A DNA stretch of 64,000 bases, from contig BSYO01000026.1 of the NCBI GenBank assembly GCA_033239525.1, positions 620,001 to 684,000 of the forward strand, given 5' to 3'. Position 1 is the first letter of the stretch, and each line of letters starts with the position of its first letter. The notes below the pieces were generated by a model. The model was not told the DNA's origin. It searched no databases and saw nothing but the letters and a program-made list of their open reading frames with translations. Shown piece after piece: positions 1 to 12,120 of this stretch. The position numbers were made by a program, and so were the translations under genes. Origin of the DNA: Nepenthes gracilis (lineage: Eukaryota > Streptophyta > Magnoliopsida > Caryophyllales > Nepenthaceae).

Positions 1-611
1 TTATTTGAACTTTGCTTTCAATATTTTAAAAAATAAATCACGGCTGTTGATACGCGTTAGAGTTGAAATGCGGCCTCTGTGATATGAATCAGGGCACAAA
101 TGAAAGAGATCGTTGCTAGAATCTGTACAGATGTCAATGAAAGAGCAGAAGGGGAGTTTAGCAGTGGAGAATTCGAAAAAAAAGAGCAACGGACCGCGGT
201 CCTTAAGAAGTAAAGGACCGAGGTCTTCTAGCCACAGAGAGAGAGAGAGAGAGAGAAGAGAAAGCTATGAGTATATTATATGCCTTCCCCTTAAGCACAG
301 TAAAAGTATATATACAGTCACGGCCCAAGCAAGCAACTAACCAAAGCATGTGGAAACAAAACTAAAAAAATAAAATAACAAATCAGAAGTGCATGTGCGG
401 ATAACAGAAATAAATAAATCATGCATGGAGGAAGAAGTGAAGGTTTGTCACCATGTGCAGTAACTAAATATAATTCCTAAATTTAGGTGGCAACTTGGTT
501 GTCTTAAAGCTTCATCGTCTACCGAAGCTTAGTTGTGCAGTAACCAAGGCTTTTGAGGTTGAAATCGTTAGTCCCGTAACAATCTGGTTTCGAGGATGCA
601 GAGCTAGCTGT
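1..611. other. 3' flank of the BKI1-like gene, no other gene seen
   Basis: Downstream flank of the minus-strand BKI1-like gene and probably its 3' UTR. It holds a GA dinucleotide run at about 235-257 and a perfect 12-bp palindrome GGACCGCGGTCC at 191-202. Short open frames on both strands have no recognisable content and are not called as genes. Confidence 0.5.
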
Positions 612-1427
612 CTAGCTCTTGAGATTTTCCTCAGAAACAATGGAGTTTTTGCAGTGAGCAATCGCAGCTTGAATTGCAGCCTGCAACTCTTCCGTTGTGC
701 TGTCACTGGTGGGAGAAGGAAGCCTTGCTATAGCAAGAAGATGGCCACTGTTCGTCGGTGACGTCCTCAACGATGCTGGTGCCGGGAACTCCCCTCTCCT
801 TTCGTTCAAATGTCTTCTGTCTCCTGGACACAAGTTACCGAACTGTGAGTTTGACTGCCGACGAAATTTCACATCCTCTTTCTTTCCTTTGAAGAACTGC
901 AATGGTGTCACCATTCTTGCGCACCTCTTGAGAAAGTGAGACAACGGGAATCTTAACTTTCGCCATCGATTTTCATTGTCTTCCCCGTCGGGACGTTTTG
1001 TCCACCATCTCTTTAGACCAAACAATGAAATAGACTTGATCTTGCTTCTTCCTCCATTATTGCTTTTATTATGGTTCTTGACATTATAGCAGTTGCCCTC
1101 ACAACTGCTGCTGTTATTATTAACGTTGGGGTTTTCTTTTTCTTCTTCATCTTCTTCTTCTTCTACTCCTGCTTCCAGCAATTCTGGCAAGGTGAAACTA
1201 TCTGAGGAATTGGCGGAGGAGCGAGGCGACACGGTGGGGAGGCTAGATAGGAGATGGAATGGAAGCATTTGGCCATGGAAGAAGATATCGTCAGCAGGCG
1301 ACAAATCAATGGCTAGCGGAGGCTGATGGGCCTTTGTTTTTTCATTAAGAGTGGCAGGGGAACGCAGTGAAATAGTGAAGGAGAATGCATGAGAAGGAGA
1401 GGAGACACCTGAAGGTGGTGAAGCCAT
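612..1427 (-). CDS. BKI1: BRI1 kinase inhibitor 1 (BKI1)-like protein
   Basis: Single-exon gene for 271 residues. BKI1 is a plasma-membrane-associated inhibitor of the brassinosteroid receptor kinase BRI1; it keeps BRI1 from its co-receptor until it is released. Visible in order: a SPSHAFSFTISL block (about 10-21), AIDLSPADDIFFHG (39-52), an acidic stretch (89-98), SISLFGLKRW (132-141), a basic membrane-targeting region (about 165-190), the Ser-rich ASLRTSPTNSGHL block (218-230), and the C-terminal BRI1-interacting motif ending EELQAAIQAAIAHCKNS (246-262). The order and motifs match Arabidopsis BKI1 as I remember it (about 337 aa), so this copy is shorter, mainly by loss of low-complexity linkers. 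Arabidopsis Tyr211, in KKYIRM, aligns with Cys169 in KRCARM here. Of the two 14-3-3-site serines remembered from Arabidopsis (270 and 274), the first aligns with Pro and the second is kept. The start is the first ATG before the conserved SPSH block. Related MAKR proteins are the main alternative, but the DLSPADDIFFHG block and the C-terminus favour BKI1. Confidence 0.9.
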   Translation of the reverse strand: MASPPSGVSSPSHAFSFTISLRSPATLNEKTKAHQPPLAIDLSPADDIFFHGQMLPFHLLSSLPTVSPRSSANSSDSFTLPELLEAGVEEEEDEEEKENPNVNNNSSSCEGNCYNVKNHNKSNNGGRSKIKSISLFGLKRWWTKRPDGEDNENRWRKLRFPLSHFLKRCARMVTPLQFFKGKKEDVKFRRQSNSQFGNLCPGDRRHLNERRGEFPAPASLRTSPTNSGHLLAIARLPSPTSDSTTEELQAAIQAAIAHCKNSIVSEENLKS

Positions 1428-2695
1428 GGATGTTGCTGCAGCGGCTTGTTGCCTTTCTGGTTTTATTTTGTATTTTTTCTCTTCTGCTTGGATTTTCTTA
1501 AAACACCAAATAAGAACTTATTATTATCCAACCAAAAAAAAAGAAACTTGAATTTATGTGATATGGGATACTGAGAGGTGAGGGAATTATGATGCTAGAA
1601 AGAAGAAGGGAGTTTCCAATCTGCAGTGGACCTCGAAATGTCCTTATGCAATGGATGAAGGAGGTTATTTAATACAGTATGATTATTATGTTATTCTATC
1701 ATATCTTTATTTAAAAGATTTTAATTATTGTGGGATAAGTTTTCTTCTTAGATTATAAATATAAAGACTTCATTTCCTCTTTAAATTATCTTCTTCAATA
1801 TAAAACTATGCTCACACTTTTCTAACAATATGGTCATTTTTTTAAAGATAAAACCATATTCATGTTTTTTTCAACAACGGTTTGTACTTGGAGTACGAAT
1901 GGGTCCAACCTCGAAGCACAAGAATTACATTATCCATGGTAATACATATCGATGTCTCTTTTATAACAGTATGATAATATTTTATATCTGTACTATATTG
2001 TAAGATAATTGTCACATATTAATTAAATAAAGATATAATATTTTTTTGTAAAATGAATAATACCTTAAATGAGAATGGACTAACCTTAAAATTCAATACA
2101 AATCATTTATAAAACCTATATTGGTTGTGATTAGTTGTTGATATATGTGCTAAGGATTAGTCTTCTAATAAATAAAAATAGTTTATATGGTTTGTAACAC
2201 ATTGGTCTCAATATATTGTATAATTTATATGTATGCGACAGCTTTCATGGAGAAATAATGTGGTGGCAAATTGAAATGATTGATTAGCAGTGTATGTTAA
2301 GTTAGACGGGTCCATGCCATATAAAATTAATATGACTTCAATTATTGATTTTGGTATATCAAATCATAAGGTGAGGTTTTGGGGCCCAAGATTACTCATA
2401 TTGGGTGTATGTGATTATAATACACCATATTATTTCTCAACAATAAGATGCTTCTATGTAAATTTTTTTAAAAAAATGACAAAAAGCCTATTTAAGGAAA
2501 AAAAGAAGAAGCAAGCTACATTATTGCTATCGCATTTAAACCAATACTTATTGATGCATTAGATTAAATAGCCACGGAATGCATTAGATATTTTTCTGAT
2601 CTAATCTACACTATAATCTTCAATATTCTCTACCAAGATGAGGAATAAATGTCTTTTAATTCTCATTTTAGGTTATCTCTAATAAAACATTAAAA
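1428..2695. other. BKI1 upstream region and AT-rich intergenic DNA
   Basis: The first few hundred bases should contain the BKI1 leader and promoter (transcription towards lower coordinates). I see no strong TATA box in minus orientation, only a weak TATTAAATA near 1665-1680. The remainder is AT-rich with no recognisable gene. An open frame at 2290-2562 (+) has no known motif and poor composition. Confidence 0.4.
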
Positions 2696-2699
2696 AATT

Positions 2700-3900
2700 T
2701 AACCCCTTTATTAATATGTCTGTTAGAAGTAACACAGATAGTGGTAATGATCTTGGCTTATGCTTTGTTCAAATGAAGTAACAATTAAACTCTTTATGTT
2801 AAGTTCTTTCATGAAAGGTAAGATTGGTTACTATGAGAATTGCAGTTTGAATATCAAAATGGAGGATGATTTGTTGCTAATGTGGTATGAGGTTATTAGT
2901 AGGCACATACAAGTTGATACCATGACTCCATACCTTGCTTCGGCTTAACTCCTGGACATTATGGATTGCTTCTTGGATCACCACAAAATCAATGAATTTT
3001 CAAAAAATATATAATATTATGTGTATTATGTTGACAATAAGGGAGGTAATCGAGGAATTTCCATGCATTGACTGAGCAATGTGACTTCATAAGCAATTTC
3101 TAATCGTATGACATTCAAGTAGAGGAGTCTTTCAACCTTTCTTTTGTAGTCAGTTGGATTAGGCAGGATGTCCCCTTCTTCTTTGGATAGTTCAGGGTTC
3201 AGTTCCACAATAGTTTTGCATGGTTTGGCTTCAAGCATTTTTGAACATAAAAGTATATCTAAACTACAATTTTTTTTTAGCAAATGTATAGTCTAAGAGA
3301 GTATTTGTCTACTTAAATATCCAAAAAATATTTATGACAACTTAAGGATTTTGAACTTATTATCTAAAAATACTCCCAATATAAAAATAGAATTTGAATC
3401 ATTTAATATGATAATCATATCATCAAATCTATACAAGTAATATAATAAACATTCTCCCTAACTGTTTGGTAAATTTGTAATAATCAGCACTGAATTGATA
3501 AAAATCATATACTTAGTAAGTGAAGAGGAGAATTTGGCATAACAATGCCTCAATGATTGCTTAAAATTACATGTATTTTTTTTTTTTTTCAATTTGCACA
3601 TATTGTTTGGGTTTGGGACGAAATATTATTGAGATATCTTCACTTAAACTTCTTTTAAGTCACATGAAGAAATGCATTGTTGGAATTAAGTTGTGATAGT
3701 TCATAACCTCCTCCGATTGAAGCCATTGGTAAGAGTAATCTTATTGTTGGTTATTTTGCAATAGCATAGGATGTTTTGACCATCCGTTGTATCCTTTTGC
3801 CATCTAATGAGCTTTATATCTTTCAATAGACCGATTTGAATTTCTCTTTTATTTTGTATATCTATTTAGGTCTAATTTCATAATTCAAATATTTTTCAAG
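2700..3900 (-). pseudogene. Decayed Ty1/Copia pol fragment (RT to RNase H), antisense
   Basis: Read on the minus strand, about 3880-3600 resembles the first part of Copia reverse transcriptase (frame broken). About 3290-3026 gives the RT C-terminal region, with AKPCKTIVELNPELSKEEGD and the block before RNase H (YKRKVERLLYLNVIRLEIAYEV). About 3000-2700 reads as a broken RNase H, with the LILWWSKKQSIMSRS stretch corresponding to the usual ISWKSKKQ-VSRSSAEAE region. Several stops and frame changes are present. No LTRs were found on either side, so this is an old internal fragment. The family assignment comes from motif recognition, not a search. Confidence 0.75.
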
Positions 3901-4745
3901 TATTGTTGAGTTCTAAGGCTCCAATTTTATACATTTTGTACCGACTAAAATACATTGATTTTAAACATTCTCAATATTAAGAAAGTCGATACTTATAAAA
4001 TATCATAATATATTATGATATTGATGATATAATGTGATATAACGATCATATTAGCTTATATTAACTAATATAGTTAATATATTTTCTTAAAAATAAAATT
4101 TAAGACAACCCAAATACCAATTAAAACAGACTACACCCTTCCCTGTATATTCACTTATATTCACAAGCATAAGAAAATTCTTCCAAGGAAAAATGTGCAT
4201 GTTCTTCTTCCACTTCAATTTAATAATTTGATAAAGCAAGTGTCCTGTTATGTGAAAGTTTTTTTTTTTTTTTTTCACAACGGATAACTATTTAAAAAGC
4301 ATAAACTATTTTAAAATATGAGGTGAATTTTATAAAATATTGAGATGCACGATAAATGATACCATATATCTTTCCATAACTAATCAATATTACAAAGTAA
4401 CTCGCCATAACTTTTATATTATTATATAATTTTTTATTATATATATATATATTTGATTTTTTATTATATAATTTTTAAATTTTGTGTATTTGTAAGAATA
4501 TACTATATTCTCCATATTTGATTTTTTTTTTTACTATATAATAGTGTGGTAACTTGGGTTGAGTCTAGAATTTAAATAGAATATTAACTAAAAAAAAAAA
4601 TTGATGATATCTCACTCATTATTTTCCTGCATTTGCTAAGCCCAAATATTAAATGTTCTTTAAGTATTAGATGATACTTTTATATTAACATAAATATTTT
4701 TAGGTAATTACAAATGCAAAAAAAAAGAAAAAAAAAAGAGATATC
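3901..4745. other. AT-rich intergenic DNA
   Basis: Low-complexity AT-rich sequence with poly-T and poly-A runs and TA runs (about 4436-4450). Near 3990-4080 there are short self-similar ATATTATGATAT-type motifs. No gene or complete mobile element is recognisable. Confidence 0.4.
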
Positions 4746-4749
4746 GCCA

Positions 4750-7700
4750 TACTAACCCGATCAAATATATAGGCACGGATTTCAACCCGGTTCGAACCAG
4801 GAATCCGAAATTACAAAAAGATGATGGTCCAATTGAACCCCCGAGCCATGTCATTTATAGACCCACATGGCACAAGCCTATGATCCTACCACCGACAAGA
4901 GCGGGAGGTAATTTGTTGCTCTGTGAAACCAGCCTCACGCAATCCCCTCCACTCTAAGAATCACGTCACTTTCGCCTTCGCCGAAATCACGAGCCTCAAA
5001 AAAATGATCGTCCAATTGAACCCCCGGGTGATGTCATTTATGGTCCCACATGGCACAAACTTGTGATCCTATCACCAACAAGAACGGGACTTAATTCGTT
5101 GCTCTGAGAAACCAGTCTCACACAATACCCTCTACTCTAAGAATCACGTCATTTTCGCCTTCGCCAAAATCACTTGACTCAACACCATACTTGGCCAGGC
5201 AGATCACTTCTGCCTTCACCGAAATCACAAGACTCAAAAAGATGATGGTCCAATTGAACCCCCGGGCCGTGTCATTTATGGACCCACGTGGCACAGGCCT
5301 TTAATCCTACCACCGACAAGAGCAGGAGGTAATTCGTTGCTATGTGTAACCAGCCTTTTCCAATCCCCTCCACTCTAAGAATCACGTCACTTCTGCCTTC
5401 GCCGAAATCACAAGACTCAAAAAGATGATTGTCCAATTGAGCCCCCGGGCCATGTCATTTATGGACCCACATGGCACAGGCCTGTGATCGAACCACCGAC
5501 AACAGCGGCAGGTAATTCGTTGCTCTGTAAAACCAGCCTCACGCAAACCCCTCCACTCTAAGAATCACATCATTTCCGCCTTCGCCGAGATCACGTGACT
5601 CAACTCCATACTTGGCCTGGGCAGATCACTTTTGCCTTCACCGAAATCACGAGACTCAAAAAAATGAGGGTCCAATTGAACCCTCGGGCAATGTCATTTA
5701 TGGATTCACGTGACACAGGCCTGTGATCCTACCACCGACAAGAGTGGGAGCTAATTCGTTGCTGAGTGAAACCAGCCGCACGCAATCCCGTCCACTTTAA
5801 GAATCACGTCATTTTCGCCTTCGCCAAATTCCCGTGACTCAACTCCATATTTGGTGAGGGCAAATCACTTCCGCCATCGCAAAAATCACAAGACTCAAAA
5901 AGATGATGGTCCCATTGAACCCTCGAGCCATGTCATTTATGGACCACCGTGGCACAGGCCTGTGATCCTATCACCGACGATCCCGGGAGGTAATTTGTTG
6001 CTCTATTAAACCAGCCTCACACAATCCCCTCCACTCTAAGAATCATGTCATTTTCGTCTACTCCGAAATCACGTGACTCAACTCCATACTTGGTCAGGGC
6101 AAATCACTTCTGCATACGCCGAAATCACAAGACTCAAAAAGATGATGGTCCAATTGAACCCCCGAGCCATGACATTTATGGACCCACGTGGCACAGGCCT
6201 GTGATCCTACCACTGACAAGAGCAAGAGGTAATTCGTTGCTCTGTGAAACAAACCTCACGCAATCCCCTCCACTATAAGAATTACGTCACTTCCGCCTTC
6301 GCTGAAATCATGAGACTCAAAAAGATGATGGTCCAATTGAACCCCCGAGCAATGTCATTTATGGGCCCATGTGGCATAGGCCTGGGGTCCTACCACCGAC
6401 AAGAGCGGGAGGTAATTCGTTGCTCTGAACCCCCGAGCCTTGTGATTTAAGGAAACACGTGGCACAGGCCTGTGATCCAACCACCGATAGGAGCGGGAGG
6501 TAATTCATTGCTCTGTGAAACCAGCCTCACGCAATCCCCTCCACTCTAAGAATCACGTCACTTTCGCCTTCGCCGAAATCACGAGCCTCAAAAAAATGAT
6601 CGTCCAATTGAACCCCCGAGTGATGTCATTTATGGTCCCACATGGCACAAACTTGTGATCCTATCACCAACAAGAGCGGGACTTAATTCGTTGCTCTGAG
6701 AAACCAGTCTCACACAATACCCTCTACTCTAAGAATCACGTCATTTCCGCCTTCGCCAGAATCACTTGACTCAACACCATACTTGGCCAGGCAGATCACT
6801 TCCGCCTTCACCGAAATCACAAGACTCAAAAAGATGATGGTCCAACTGAACCCCGGGGCCATGTCATTGATGGACCCACGTGGCACAATCCTGTGATCCT
6901 ACCACCGACAAGAGCAGGAGGTAATTCGTTGTTATGTGTAACCAGCCTCATGCAATCCCCTCCACTCTAAGAATCATGTCACTTCCGCCTTCACCGAAAT
7001 CACGAGACTCAAAAAGATGATGGTCCAATTGAACCCCTGAGCAATGTAATTTATGGACCCACGTGGCACAGGCCTGTAATCCTTCCACCGACAAGAGCGG
7101 GAGGTAATTCCTTGCTTTAAACCCCTGAACCATGTCATTTATGAACACACGTGGCATAGGCATGTGATCCAACCACTGACCGGAGCAGGAGGTAATTCAT
7201 TGCTCTATGAAACCTGCCTCACGCAATCCCCTCCACTCTAAGAATCACGTCATTTCTGCCTTTGCCGAAATCATGTGACTCAACTCCATACTTAGTCAAG
7301 GCAAATCACTTCCACCTTTGCCAAAATTACAAGACTCAAAAAGATGATGGTCCAATTGAACCCCCGGGACATGTCATTTATGGACCCACATGGCATAGTC
7401 CTGTGATCCAACCACAAACAAGAGTGGGAGGTAATTCATTGCTATGTGTAACCAGCCTCACGCAATCCCCTCCACTCTAAGAATCACATCACTTCTGCCT
7501 TCGCCAAAATCATAAGACTCAAAAAGATGATGATCCAATTGAACCCCCTTGCCATGTCATTTATGGACCCACGTGGCACTGGCTTGCGATCCTACCACTG
7601 AAAAGAGCGGGAGGTAATTCGTTGCACTGTGAAACCAGGCTCACGCAATCTCCTCCACTGTAAGAATCACGTCATTTCTGCCTTCGCCGTAATCACGTGA

Positions 7701-10700
7701 CTCAACTCCATACTTGGTCAGGGCAGATCACTTCCGACTTCGCCGAACTCAGAAGACTCAAAAAGATGATGGTCTAATTGAACCCCCGGGCTATGTCATT
7801 TATGGACCACCGTGGCATAGGCCTGTGATCGTACCACCGACGAGACCGGGAGGTAATTCGTTGCTTTGTTAAACCAACCTCACGTAATCCCCTCCACTCT
7901 AAGAATCACGTCACTTTCACCTTCGCCGAAATCATGAGACTCAAAAAGATGATGGTCCAATTGAACTATCCGGCCATGTCATTTATGGACCCATGTGGCA
8001 CAGGTCTGTGATCCTACCACCAACAAGAGCGGGAGGTAATTCATTGCTCTGTGAAACCAGCCTCACACAATGCCCTCCACTCTAAGAATCACGTCACTTC
8101 CGCCTTCGCCGAAATCATGAGACTCAAAAAGATGATGGTCCAATTGAACTATCCGGCCATGTCATTTATGGACCCATGTGGCACAGGTCTGTGATCCTAC
8201 CACCAACAAGAGCGGGAGGTAATTCGTTGCTCTGTGAAACCAGCCTCATGCAATCCCCTCCACTCTAAGAATCACGTCACTTCCGCCTTCGCCGAAATCA
8301 CGTGACTCAGCTCCATACTTTGTCGAGGCAGATCACTTCTGCCTTCACCGAAATCACAAGACTCAAAAATATGATGATCCAATTGAACCCCTGGGCCATG
8401 TCATTTATGAACCTACACGGCATAGACCTGTGGTCTTACCACCAACAAGAGCGGGAGGTAATTCGTTGCTATGTGAAACTAGCGTCACACAATCCTGTCC
8501 TCTCTAAGAATCACGTCACTTCCGCCTTTGCTGAAATCACGAGACTCAAAAAGATGATGGTTCAATTGAACCCCCGAGCGATGTCATTTATGGACCCATG
8601 TGACACAAGCCTATGATCCTACCACCGACAAGAGCAGGAGGTAATTCGTTGCTTTGAACCCCCGAGCCATGTCATTTATGGACCCACGTGGCACCGACAT
8701 GTGATCCAACCACCGACAGGAGCACGAGGTAATTGATTGCTCTGTGAAACATGCCTCACGCAATCCCTCCACTCTAAGAATCACGTCATTTCCGCCTTTG
8801 TTGAAATCACGTGACTCAACTCCATACTTAGTCCAGGCAAATCACTTCCGCCTTTGCCGAAATCACAAGACTCAAAAAGATGATGGTCCAATTGAACCCC
8901 CAAGCCATGTCATTTATGGACCCACGTGGCACAAGCCTGTGATCCTACCACCGACAAGAGCGGGAGGTAATTCATTGCTATGTGTAACCAGCCTCACGCA
9001 CTCCCCTACTCTCTGTGAATCACGTCACTTTCACCTTCATCGAAATCACGTGACTCAAAAAGATGATGGTCCAATTGAACCCCTGAGCCATGTCATTTAT
9101 GGACCCACGTGGCACAAGCCTATGATCCTACCACCGACAAGAGTGGGAGGTAATTTGTTACTCTGTGAAACCTGCCTCGCGTAATCCCCTCCACTCTAAG
9201 AATCACATCACTTCCGCCTTCGTCGAAATCACGAGACTCAAAAAGATGATGGTTCAATTGAACCCTCAGGCCATGTCATTTCTGGACCCATGTGGCACAG
9301 GCCTATGATCCTACCACGGACAAGAGCGGGAGCTAATTCATTACTCTGTGAAACCAATCTCACGCAATCCCCGCCACTCTAAGATTCACGTCATTTCCAC
9401 CTTCGCCAAAATCACACGACTCAAAAATATGATGGCCCAATTGAACCCCCGTGCCATGTCATTTATGGACCCACGTGGCGCTGGCCTATGATCCTACCAT
9501 CGACAAGAGCAGGAGGTAATTCGTTGCTCTATTAAACCAGCCTCACTCAATCTCCTCCACTCTAAGAATCACATCATTTCTACCTTCGCCGAGATCACGA
9601 GACTTGAAAAGATGATGATCTAAATGAACCCTCAAGCCATGTCATTTATGGAACCCCCCGTGGCATAGTCCTGTGATCCTACCACCAACAAGAGCAAGAG
9701 GTAATTCGTTGCTCTATTAAACCAACCTCACGCAATCTCCTCCACTCTAGGAATCACATCATTTTTGCCTTCACCGAAATCACGAGACTCGAAAAGATGA
9801 TGATCCAATTGAACCCCCAGGCCACGTCATTTATGGAGACCCTCCCCCTCGTGGCATAGGCCTATGATCCTACCACCGACAAGAGCAGGAGGTAATTCGC
9901 TGCTCTATTGAACCAGCCTCACGCAATCCCATCCTCTCTAAGAATCACATCATTCCTACCTTCGCCAAAATCATGAGACTCAACTCTATACTTGGTCAAG
10001 GAAGATCTGTAAATTTGCCAAGCGTGGGTTCCGACAACAGCAGGAGGTAATTAGTTGCTCTGTTAGACCAGCCTCACGCAATCTCCTCCACACTAAGAAT
10101 CACATCATTTCTACCTTCACCGAAATCACGAGACACAACTCCATACTTGGTCAGGGCAGATCCGTGCGTGGGTTCCAACACCAAGTCACATCACTTCTGC
10201 CTTTGCGGAAATCACAAGACTCAAAAAGATGTTGGTCCGATTGAACCCCCGGGCCATGTCATTTGTGGACCCACGTTGCACAGTCCTGTGATCCTACCAC
10301 CGACAAGAGCAGGAGGTAATTCGTTACTTTGTGAAACCAGCCTCACCCAATCCCCTCCACTCTAAGAATCACATCGTTTCTGCCTTCGTCGAAATCATGA
10401 GACTCAACTCCATACTTGGTCAGGGCAGATTCGTGCATGCGTACCGACATTGAGTCACTTCACTTACACCTTCACGGAAATCACAAGACTTAAAAAGATG
10501 ATGGTCCAATTGAACCCCCGGGCCATGTCATTTATGGACCCACGTGGCACAGGCGTGTGATCTTACCACCGACAAGAGTGGGAGGTAATTCATTACTATG
10601 TGAAACCAGCCTCACACAATCCCCTCCTCTCTAAGAATCACGTCAAAATCACGAGACTCAAAAAGATGATGGTCCAATTGAACCCCCAAGCGATGTCATT

Positions 10701-11690
10701 TATGGACCCATGTGGCACAGGCCTGTGATCCTACCACAGACAAGAGCAGGAGGTAATTCGTTGCTTTGAACCCCCGAGCCATGTCATTTATGGACCCACG
10801 TGGCACAGGCCTATGATCCAACCACCAACAGGAACGGGAGGTAATTCATTGCTCTGTGAAACCTGCTTCACGCAATCCCCTCCAGTCTAAGAATCACGTC
10901 ATTTCCGCCTTTGCTGAAATCACGTGACTCAACTCCATACTTAGTCAAGGCAGATCACTTCTGCCTTTGCCGAAATCACAAGACTCAAAAAGAAGATGGT
11001 CCCATTGAACCCCCGGGCCATGTAATTTATGGACCCACGTGGCACAGGCTTGTGATCCTACCACCGACAAGAGTGGGAGGTAATTCGTTGCTATGTGTAA
11101 CCAGCCTCATGCAATCCCCTCCTCTCTAAGAATCATGTCACTTCCGCCTTTGCCAAAATCATGAGACTCAAAAAGATGATGGGCCAATTGAACCCCCGAG
11201 CCATGTTATTTATGGACCCACGTGGCATAGGCCTGTGATCCTACTACCAACAAGAGCGGGATGTAATTCATTGCTCTGTCAAACCAGCCTTGCGTAATCC
11301 CCTCCACTCTAAGAATCACGTCACTTCCGTCTTTGTCGAAATCACGAGACTCAAAAAGATAATGGTCCAATTGAACCCTCAGGCCATGTCATTTCTGAAC
11401 CCACATGGCACAGGCCTATGATCCTACCACCGATAAGAGCGGGAGGTAATTCGTTGCTCTGTGAAACCAGTCTCATGCAATCCCCTACATTCTAAGAATC
11501 ATGTCATTTTCGCCATCGCTGAAATCACGAGACTCAACTCCATACTTGGTCAGGGCAGATCCGTAATTTTGCCAAGCATGGGTGCCGACACCGCTCAGAA
11601 GACTCAATGTTCCAACATCCTGACGCCCTCACTCGAGTTACAAGCTCACATGAGCGAGTTCGGCACTATACTTTCATTTGATCAAGGCTA
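4750..11690. repeat. Large degenerate tandem array (183-bp and about 240-bp monomers)
   Basis: About 30 diverged head-to-tail copies. A basic monomer runs from GACTCAAAAAGATGATGG, through TCATTTATGGACCCACGTGG, GAGCGGGAGGTAATTCGTTG and CCTCCACTCTAAGAATCACG, to CTTCGCCGAAATCAC. Two adjacent near-identical copies (about 7951 and 8134) are exactly 183 bp apart. A long form (238-240 bp) adds about 57 bp containing ACTCCATACTTGGTCAGGGC, which itself repeats the CTTCGCCGAAATCAC tail. A third form carries an extra partial unit of about 96 bp (starting near 6427, 7115, 8653 and 10765). Near the right end (9960-10450 and 11530-11600) variant units contain a stretch such as GCCAAGCATGGGTGCCGACA. Each monomer has an in-frame TAA in CTCTAAGAATC, so the recurring open frames are repeat shadows and not genes. 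Its origin is unknown: a true satellite, or an amplified piece of a retroelement. Confidence 0.9.
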
Positions 11691-11699
11691 ATACATTGT

Positions 11700-12120
11700 A
11701 CAGCGTATTTTCATTATTTTGATGTGGGATTAGAGAGAGACATTTTCTCAGACTAGGAATTCTAGAAATCTTTATTATGGGTCAGTTACTTCCAGATTAT
11801 AAAGTTGAAACAATCTTGTATAAAATGTTATAAATTTGAAATTTTAAAGTATTTTTTTAAAATAACCGAGATATTAAAATGTATATTATTGAATTTTACT
11901 CATAGGCAATAGTACTATTTAAAATAATAATTTAATTATAAAAATAAAATAAAATAAAATATGAATAGAATAATTATTGTGAGAGAATAAAATATGTTGA
12001 TAATAAAATTATGAATTAATATGGTTATATTTGGTTTGGCCATTTTAGAAAAGTAATAATTTTATTGACAATCAATTTTTCTACAATATTTTTTAAATAG
12101 TGTTGATCGTCAATGATCCG
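11700..12120. other. AT-rich spacer right of the array
   Basis: AT-rich sequence between the tandem array and the next repeat block. A GATGTGGGATTAGAGAGAG stretch near 11720 looks like LTR-type sequence, but no matching partner was found. No gene seen. Confidence 0.35.

Noticed and set aside
4770..4805. tRNA or SINE B-box (GGTTCGAACC) at the left edge of the array
   Set aside because: No A-box, no cloverleaf pairing and no poly-A tail; the palindromic decamer alone is not enough.
6045..11691. Many open frames of 70-150 codons inside the tandem array as genes
   Set aside because: They are the same peptide-like string repeated by the monomers, usually ended by the same TAA, with no start context, no splice logic and heavy drift.
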